DNA of 13,291 nt. It comes from Puniceicoccales bacterium. GTDB taxonomy: Bacteria; Verrucomicrobiota; Verrucomicrobiia; Opitutales; LL51. The position numbers were made by a program, and so were the translations under genes. Shown here piece by piece: positions 8,778 through 13,291 of the stretch (its first letter is position 1; each line of letters begins with the position of its first letter). The notes beneath the pieces are model-generated. The model was given only the letters and a program-made list of their open reading frames with translations, had not been told where the DNA came from and searched no databases. The stretch is from contig JAISMD010000047.1 in assembly GCA_031276935.1 (NCBI GenBank), positions 1 through 13,291 on the forward strand, in the 5' to 3' direction.

Positions 8778-9389
8778 TTAAAGGACTCGATTTTCCAAAT
8801 CATCGGAAGCATTTTTTTCCCGTCGTTCCTGCTTTGCCTTTTTCGTTGGGGAGTAGGTTGCCACGATATTACGGCCGACGAGTTTAGCTTCTCCGTCCAA
8901 AGTTGCGTATTCCGCGAGATCTCCGGTTAACCTTTTTATGAGATCAAATCCCAGCTGCGTCTGCCCTAATTCCCGGCCACGGAAAAAAACGGATGCCTTT
9001 ACCCGATCGCCGTCGCTCAGGAATTCGAGGATATGGCGCATCTTTGTTTCGTAATCGTGGGTTTCTATGCAGAAACGGAATTTCACTTCCTTCACCTTTA
9101 CCGCATTCGATTTACCCACCTTTTGTTTCTTCGTCGTTTCGTACTGGTATTTCCCGAAATCGAGGATACGGCAGACCGGGGGTTTGGCATTGGCACTGAT
9201 TTCGATCAGGTCGAGACCGGCACGGCGCGCTTCCGCCCTCGCCTCCTCGATGGACATAATGCCGACCATATGACCCTCGGAATCGATGAGACGGACCTCC
9301 GGAGCCCGAATTCTTTCGTTGCAGCGAACGAAAACTTTTACATTTTTTTGTCCCCTCGGACGATTCGTATTTGACCAAGTATTTGCCAT
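8778..9389 (-). CDS. infC: Translation initiation factor IF-3
   Basis: IF-3 binds the 30S subunit, keeps it apart from 50S and checks the initiator tRNA and start codon. From ATG 9389 it is 203 aa. The N-domain has NERIRAPEVRLID (24-36) and MSIEEARAEARRAGLDL (45-61). The linker region has PPVCRILDFGKYQYE (70-84), and the C-domain has KEVKFRFCIETHDYETKM (100-117) and FRGRELGQTQLG (136-147). A short charged tail follows. The start is uncertain: ATG 9389, ATG 9395 and TTG 9458 are all in frame and none has a convincing ribosome site; I chose 9389 because the N-terminal length then fits the family. The usual downstream partners rpmI and rplT are absent; an amidase gene follows instead. It is divergent from tRNA-Ala. 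Confidence 0.95.
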   Translation of the reverse strand: MANTWSNTNRPRGQKNVKVFVRCNERIRAPEVRLIDSEGHMVGIMSIEEARAEARRAGLDLIEISANAKPPVCRILDFGKYQYETTKKQKVGKSNAVKVKEVKFRFCIETHDYETKMRHILEFLSDGDRVKASVFFRGRELGQTQLGFDLIKRLTGDLAEYATLDGEAKLVGRNIVATYSPTKKAKQERREKNASDDLENRVL

Positions 9390-9538
9390 TAGCATCGATG
9401 AAGTAAATTTTCTAATTCCACGTGCTTCCCAGTCTGAATGAAGAAAAATATTTTTCAATCTTTTTTGTAGAAAAACGACATAGAAAGTGATTCTTCCGTA
9501 ATCTTAGCGTCCCCATTGACTGGCAAATAAAATGTGGC

Positions 9539-9567
9539 TTGACATTAGATTCACAATAAAAAACGTA
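9539..9567 (+). promoter_or_regulatory. Candidate promoter for tRNA-Ala (weak -10)
   Basis: A perfect -35 hexamer TTGACA lies at 9539-9544, 36 bp before the tRNA. The -10 region, expected around 9562-9569, is poor (AACGTA or CGTAGT), so this rests mainly on the -35 and its position. A second TTGACT is at 9516-9521. Confidence 0.35.
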
Positions 9568-9580
9568 GTTCGGGCCGAAT

Positions 9581-9656
9581 GGGGCTGTAGCTTAGTTGGT
9601 AGAGCGCGTCGTTCGCAACGACGAGGTCGTCGGTTCGAGCCCGATCAGCTCCACCA
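9581..9656 (+). tRNA. tRNA-Ala, anticodon CGC
   Basis: This 76-nt cloverleaf decodes the alanine codon GCG. The acceptor stem is GGGGCTG with CAGCTCC and includes the G3:U70 wobble pair, the main identity mark for alanyl-tRNA synthetase. The D arm is GCTT/GAGC. The anticodon stem CGTCG/CGACG encloses loop TTCGCAA (anticodon at 9614-9616). The variable loop is AGGTC, and the T arm is GTCGG-TTCGAGC-CCGAT. The CCA end is encoded (9654-9656). All stems pair fully, with one extra G:U in the T stem. It stands alone upstream of plsC with no second tRNA nearby. Confidence 0.98.
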
Positions 9657-9707
9657 AAATCGCCCTTTACTTTGACATTTCCGCTTTTTTCATTCTCCTA
9701 GGAAAAT

Positions 9708-10334
9708 GTGAATCCCTACTACCTGATAACGACTCTTTTTTGCGATCTTTGTTTCAAAGAACTCTTTCGTGGCAAGGTCTACGGGCAAGAAAATATCCCT
9801 TCCTCCGGACCATTCATTGTGGCACCCAATCATTTAAGTCACCTCGATCCACCTCTGATCGGGGGTGTTTTCCGGAAACGTGAACTCCTATTTCTCGGGA
9901 GAAAGACGCTATTTAAACCCGGGTTTTGGAACCTATTGCTTTCCCACATCAATGTCATTCCCGTCGATAGGGAAAATGCCGCCGATATCAGTGCCATTCG
10001 CAAAGCGCTTTCCCTTTTGAAAAACGGTTTTGGCGTTACCATTTTCCCGGAAGGCACCCGTTCCTTGGACGGCAATTTTGGGGTAGCGCAATCGGGAATC
10101 GGTTTCCTGGCCTGTAAAACGCAGGTTCCCGTCATTCCCGTTCGCCTATGGGGCACCTATGAAATCCTAAAAAAATACCATGTTTTCCCCGACATTCGCC
10201 ATTCGGCACAGATCGTCATAGGGAAACCGATCCTCCCCGAACAATACGATCGCTTCCGAGGGGAAAAGGAACGCTATTATTTGACGGCCAATTTGATTTT
10301 GGATGAAATAAAAAAACTGGCTCTACCGGCTTAG
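9708..10334 (+). CDS. plsC: 1-acyl-sn-glycerol-3-phosphate acyltransferase (PlsC family)
   Basis: This membrane-associated acyltransferase adds the second fatty acid to lysophosphatidic acid, giving phosphatidic acid for phospholipid synthesis. It has 208 aa, on the short side of the usual range. The catalytic motif NHLSHLD (41-47, with His42 and Asp47 as the charge relay) is present, followed by the glycerol-phosphate motif FPEGTRS (113-119) and PVIPVRLWG (141-149). The GTG at 9708 is the start: an AGGA lies just upstream, and the nearby ATG at 9706 runs straight into TGA. It begins 51 bp after tRNA-Ala. In Chlamydiae plsC follows cmk; here a cmk domain is about 2 kb away on the opposite strand, which may be a relic of that arrangement. 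Other lysophospholipid acyltransferases share these motifs, so the exact acceptor is inferred. Confidence 0.9.
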   Translation: MNPYYLITTLFCDLCFKELFRGKVYGQENIPSSGPFIVAPNHLSHLDPPLIGGVFRKRELLFLGRKTLFKPGFWNLLLSHINVIPVDRENAADISAIRKALSLLKNGFGVTIFPEGTRSLDGNFGVAQSGIGFLACKTQVPVIPVRLWGTYEILKKYHVFPDIRHSAQIVIGKPILPEQYDRFRGEKERYYLTANLILDEIKKLALPA

Positions 10335-10366
10335 AATAAGGGAATTTTAATTTTCTGTTTTATTAT

Positions 10367-10391
10367 CTTGCATTTTTTCCCCTTTTGCAAG
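10367..10391. repeat. Small inverted repeat between plsC and the TPR gene
   Basis: The arms CTTGCA (10367-10372) and TGCAAG (10386-10391) are perfect complements separated by a 13-nt pyrimidine-only loop. It ends just before the GGGGAG ribosome site of the next gene. It could be a weak operator or a leader hairpin; the stem is too short, with no following T-run, for a terminator. Chance occurrence is possible. Confidence 0.3.
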
Positions 10392-10407
10392 ACTTAGGGG
10401 AGTGTAG

Positions 10408-10794
10408 TTGGTACCTATGAAAGCGAGCGATTACATTGAATTTTGTACAAAGTTTTATGAAAATCTATACCGGCGGCGGCGGAATGATCCCTTGGTGGTA
10501 CAGATTTTGAGTAATCTCTATGCTTCCGTGGGAGACAAAAAGCGCAGTTTAAAGATGGATCGGCGATACGTATCCCTGGACCCGAGCAATCCCGTAGCGC
10601 ACTACAATTTAGCCTGCGATCTATCCACCAACGGAAAAACCAATGAAGCCATTGAAGCTTTGGAAACCGCATTCGCACTCGGTTATAACGATTTACAGTG
10701 GTTACACGATGATGTGGATTTGGATCCCATTCGCCACCATTCCAAGTTCAAGGCACTGATAGCGAATCGTTTTTCCAAGATTTCTTCGCCGTAA
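10408..10794 (+). CDS. Small TPR-repeat protein of unknown function
   Basis: This protein has 128 aa and no signal peptide or membrane segment. Residues about 31-65 and 66-95 form two tetratricopeptide-like helix pairs (ILSNLYASVGDKKRSLKMDR, then YVSLDPSNPVAHYNLACDL and TNEAIEALETAFALGY). The end, WLHDDVDLDPIRHHSKFKALI, is the common capping sequence of TPR proteins that reads 'D.DL..LR....F..L'. TPR domains bind other proteins, but no partner can be named. The TTG start at 10408 is chosen because GGGGAG (10397-10402) lies 5 nt before it; the ATG at 10417, three codons later, is the alternative but would be 14 nt from that site. It lies between plsC (73 bp gap) and the MFS gene (32 bp gap), all in one direction. 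Confidence 0.8.
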   Translation: MVPMKASDYIEFCTKFYENLYRRRRNDPLVVQILSNLYASVGDKKRSLKMDRRYVSLDPSNPVAHYNLACDLSTNGKTNEAIEALETAFALGYNDLQWLHDDVDLDPIRHHSKFKALIANRFSKISSP

Positions 10795-10826
10795 AGGGTC
10801 GATGGGATTTGGTGTAAGAATTTTTT

Positions 10827-12068
10827 ATGTCCTTTCTTTTTAACCAATCCAGCGGCTGCGTCCCACGGGCATCTCCCGTTGAAAAAAAGACATTTCGCCT
10901 AGATTGTTTCCGTTTTACTTTCCAAGGCTGCATCGATGTTGTATTTAAAAACTACGTCCTACTGATTGCCATTCGCGTATTCCGTGCACCGGAAACCGTA
11001 AAGGGAATATTGTCGGCCGCTTCCTATTTGGGAATGGCATTGACACCTTTTGCGCTACATTTTTTTACCAAAATATATCCCCTACCCAACAATCGCGTCA
11101 TCGGTCTACTCCTTTTCATCGTAGCCGGTGCGGTAATCCTGGGGCTTTTTAGTACCCATTGGTTCATGTTTTCCCTTGCCATTATTCTGGCGAAAATTCT
11201 CTACAAACAGACGTTTCCCTTTGTTACGGACATTTACAATCGGAACTATCCGAAGGAACGGCGTGGGCGTATTTTGGGGATACTTTTCACCATTCTTGGG
11301 ATTGCCGGAGTATTTTTTGCCTATTTTTGCGGTCGGCTACTGGACCACTCTTTGAGCAACTACCACTGGATTCTCCTCGCGACGGCACTGGCGGCACTAT
11401 GCAGCGGCTACATTTTTCTACGCATTCCCAATGGGCACATGATGACCTACAATAGGGATTCTTTTTTACGATCGAATCTATCGATTTTATTTAACGATCG
11501 TTTATTTACCTTTGTTTTATGTCTATGGTCACTGACCAGTATTGCCTTTCAAATGACGGCTCCGCTGCGAATGGAATACCTTGCCAATCAACGCTACGGG
11601 TTCAATCTATCGAACGGAGACATTACTCTGATTACGGTAACGATTCCGATGATTACACGGATTGGGAGTGCTTTTTTCTGGGGGAAATTCTTTGATACGC
11701 AGAACCTCGCCCTCATGAAAATCACGATCAACGGTTGCTATCTTCTGAGCATACCCCTATTTTTCTTTACCGATCACTTTCTCCTTTGGATTTTCTCGGC
11801 CATTGTATTAGGTTTAGGGTACAGTGGCAATCTGACGGCGTGGCAACTATGGGTTACAAAGATTGTGCCGTCGCCGGAAAAACTGGGGATTTACATGAGT
11901 TTAGACGTTGCCATTATGGGTCTACGGGATGCCCTATCGGCGGCACTGGGTTATTTCCTACTTTCCCGCTCCATTAGTCTGCAAACCGTTTGTATCATGG
12001 CGATGTTATTGATCGTCGCTTCCCTCATTGGTTTTTGTTTTCTGCTTAAAAATCCTCGGCTGAGGTAG
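10827..12068 (+). CDS. Major facilitator superfamily transporter, substrate unknown
   Basis: This is a polytopic inner-membrane protein of 413 aa with about 12 hydrophobic helices, in two halves of about six joined by a loop near residues 192-215. The family's loop 4-5 signature is visible as YPKERRGRILG, and the second-half counterpart of the loop 2-3 motif as RIGSAFFWGKFFD. The first-half loop 2-3 motif (HFFTKIYPLPNNR) is degenerate. The N-terminal 30 residues are polar and probably cytoplasmic. MFS carriers move small solutes, often by proton coupling; nothing in the sequence or the neighbours names the substrate. The ATG start has only a weak ribosome site. It converges with the rnpA-cmk gene, with 10 bp between the stops and no terminator hairpin visible. 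Confidence 0.88.
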   Translation: MSFLFNQSSGCVPRASPVEKKTFRLDCFRFTFQGCIDVVFKNYVLLIAIRVFRAPETVKGILSAASYLGMALTPFALHFFTKIYPLPNNRVIGLLLFIVAGAVILGLFSTHWFMFSLAIILAKILYKQTFPFVTDIYNRNYPKERRGRILGILFTILGIAGVFFAYFCGRLLDHSLSNYHWILLATALAALCSGYIFLRIPNGHMMTYNRDSFLRSNLSILFNDRLFTFVLCLWSLTSIAFQMTAPLRMEYLANQRYGFNLSNGDITLITVTIPMITRIGSAFFWGKFFDTQNLALMKITINGCYLLSIPLFFFTDHFLLWIFSAIVLGLGYSGNLTAWQLWVTKIVPSPEKLGIYMSLDVAIMGLRDALSAALGYFLLSRSISLQTVCIMAMLLIVASLIGFCFLLKNPRLR

Positions 12069-12078
12069 GGATAATTTT

Positions 12079-13059
12079 TTACGATTTTCGAAAGGGAGTT
12101 TGGTTTACAATTTTCTCCTCAATCAGGGCGAGGACCTGTTCCCGCGCACAGTGGGTGGTATCGATGGTAAAGGCATTATTTTTGTAGGGACCGTCCAACT
12201 GGTCACGCTGTGCGATAATATCCTTTTCCCCCGCATCGCGGCGACGATTTTCCCGGACATCGGGATCGGCGTTGAGGAAGATCTTGACATCGGCTTGGGG
12301 CAGGACGTGGGTACCGATATCACGGCCTTCCATAACGATTCCCGCAAAATCGAATTGCTTTGCCCGAGGGAGTAAACTTCGTTGATACGCCCTCAATTTT
12401 TGGCGAACGATGGGGAGTTGGGCAAAGAGCGCCACATTTTTATTAACAATTTCCGATCGCAGGTCGTTGGGCTGAAAGACCGCACCATTGATCGTTAATT
12501 GTTCTTCGACGCCATTTATTCGGGTATCGAACACGAGTTCCCCCACCACTTCACCTATGGATTTCTCATCGGTATTTTTCAGGCCACGTTGGAGGAAGGA
12601 AAGCGTCAATGCGCGGTAATGATTGCCCGTATTGACATTTAACAAATGATATTTTTGAGCCAAAGCCTGGGCCGTGGAAGATTTTCCAGACGCCGCCGTA
12701 CCATCGATGGCGATGCACAGGAATGATTTTGGAAAAAGGGCACACATGGTTAAAAATTTCTTCTTTAAATCGTAAAAATTAGGTACAATACCCCTCTGCA
12801 CGACGACGAGATAGTCCCATTTCGGATCCAGTCGTTCCCGTTCCCGGCGAAAAATTTCACGGAACAGGCGTTTTATGTAGTTACGTTCATGGGCTTTTCC
12901 GATTTTTTTACCAACAATTAGGGCGAGACGGGGGGAAATATTGGTTGGATTTTTTTTTAATTTACAGAAAAAGCCGGTAGTTTTTTTGCGAACGGAAGTC
13001 AGGCGAAACTGATCAAAATCCGATCGCGATCCGATTCGATAACACTTTTTTAGCCCCAT
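12079..13059 (-). CDS. Fusion: RNase P protein component (RnpA) + cytidylate kinase (Cmk)
   Basis: One uninterrupted 326-codon frame carries two complete-looking proteins. Residues 1-104 are RnpA, which helps RNase P RNA trim tRNA 5' ends. They contain YRIGSRSDFDQF and the RNR motif GKAHERNYIKRLFRE (54-68), then WDYLVVVQRG. Residues about 112-320 are Cmk, which phosphorylates CMP and dCMP. They contain the P-loop IDGTAASGKSS (118-128), NTGNHYRAL (143-151), MEGRDIGTHVLPQADVKIFL (243-262), the lid region NRRRDAGEKD (271-280), and IDTT near the end. The linker is only about seven residues. An internal ATG (codon 105, position 12747) could allow separate Cmk synthesis, but its ribosome site is poor. 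The Cmk part seems to lack a serine (Ala210 instead) and about seven residues around 290 that carry a CMP-binding arginine in E. coli. The start ATG is 5 bp after rpmH, with no clear ribosome site, suggesting coupling. Confidence 0.9.
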   Translation of the reverse strand: MGLKKCYRIGSRSDFDQFRLTSVRKKTTGFFCKLKKNPTNISPRLALIVGKKIGKAHERNYIKRLFREIFRRERERLDPKWDYLVVVQRGIVPNFYDLKKKFLTMCALFPKSFLCIAIDGTAASGKSSTAQALAQKYHLLNVNTGNHYRALTLSFLQRGLKNTDEKSIGEVVGELVFDTRINGVEEQLTINGAVFQPNDLRSEIVNKNVALFAQLPIVRQKLRAYQRSLLPRAKQFDFAGIVMEGRDIGTHVLPQADVKIFLNADPDVRENRRRDAGEKDIIAQRDQLDGPYKNNAFTIDTTHCAREQVLALIEEKIVNQTPFRKS

Positions 13060-13064
13060 GGCAA

Positions 13065-13214
13065 TTAGAAGCGGGGGACGCTTGCCGATAATTTTGCCCG
13101 ACCTTTTTGGCGGCGATGGGATAAAACTTTACGCCCACCGGAAGTCTTCATGCGGGCACGGAAACCGAATTTCTTCGCTCTCTTGATCTTCGAAGGATGG
13201 TATGTGGGCTTCAT
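13065..13214 (-). CDS. rpmH: Ribosomal protein L34 (bL34)
   Basis: This is a small basic protein of the 50S subunit, 49 aa. The start [20 protein letters not shown] and then [23 protein letters not shown] match the family along its whole length. The typical N-terminal P-S-K-x-K-R and G-F-R-x-R-M-x-T motifs are intact. It is followed 5 bp later by rnpA, the classic bacterial rpmH-rnpA order. The ribosome site is weak (GAAG close to the ATG). A good -35 box lies upstream. Confidence 0.98.
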   Translation of the reverse strand: MKPTYHPSKIKRAKKFGFRARMKTSGGRKVLSHRRQKGRAKLSASVPRF

Positions 13215-13222
13215 AGCTTCAG

Positions 13223-13248
13223 AAAATATTTCTCGTTTGTTCTGTCAA
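13223..13248 (-). promoter_or_regulatory. Candidate promoter of rpmH-rnpA-cmk
   Basis: Read on the minus strand, a perfect TTGACA (13248-13243) is followed after 14 bp by TATTTT (13228-13223), or after 16-17 bp by the poorer TTTTCT or TTTCTG. The -35 and its place just upstream of rpmH support it; the -10 spacing is short. Confidence 0.4.
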
Positions 13249-13291
13249 GCACCGAACGCTCCCCCCAGGAAAAAGATATATTTTCGGAAAA

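Noticed and set aside
9581..9656. tRNA gene as an integration site for a mobile element
   Set aside because: No integrase gene and no repeated tRNA 3' end is present; the downstream genes are ordinary chromosomal genes.
13215..13291. Replication origin near rpmH
   Set aside because: rpmH often lies near oriC, but I saw no DnaA-box sequence (TTATCCACA-like) or AT-rich unwinding region in the short stretch available.

Overview
The window looks like ordinary chromosomal housekeeping DNA from a Gram-negative bacterium. It is most plausibly a member of the PVC group, near Verrucomicrobiota or the Opitutae; this assignment is an inference. The pointers are a single-chain SecD-SecF protein, a transketolase whose N-terminal motif reads SGHLGLPLG (the form I associate with Chlamydiae), a SurA-like periplasmic chaperone, and cmk and plsC lying close together as they do in Chlamydiae. 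Genes are tightly packed, several starts are GTG or TTG, and I see no mobile element, phage gene, CRISPR array or defence system.

Layout from left to right. Positions 1-4059 (minus strand) run surA-like -> oppB -> secDF, all concerned with the cell envelope or membrane; secDF is cut by the left edge. Positions 4142-5770 (plus) hold hinT and an rlmD-type RNA uracil methyltransferase. Positions 5767-9389 (minus) form a compact cluster infC -> N-acetylmuramoyl-L-alanine amidase -> transketolase, with gaps of 2-18 bp. The rlmD and transketolase genes converge so closely that their stop codons overlap. Positions 9581-12068 (plus) hold tRNA-Ala(CGC), a plsC acyltransferase, a small TPR protein and an MFS transporter. 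Positions 12079-13214 (minus) hold rpmH (ribosomal protein L34) followed by one reading frame that joins RNase P protein (RnpA) to cytidylate kinase (Cmk).

The most unusual item is the RnpA-Cmk fusion. A complete-looking RnpA domain runs directly into a Cmk domain with almost no linker, and an internal ATG survives at the junction. The Cmk half also appears to lack two residues that contact CMP in the E. coli enzyme. Lesser points are the lone oppB between surA and secDF, infC without rpmI/rplT behind it, and a degenerate parvulin domain in the SurA-like protein. No stretch longer than about 200 bases lacks a gene; the gaps at 2078-2199 and 9390-9580 contain only weak regulatory candidates. 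No database search was possible, so all family assignments rest on motifs read by eye.
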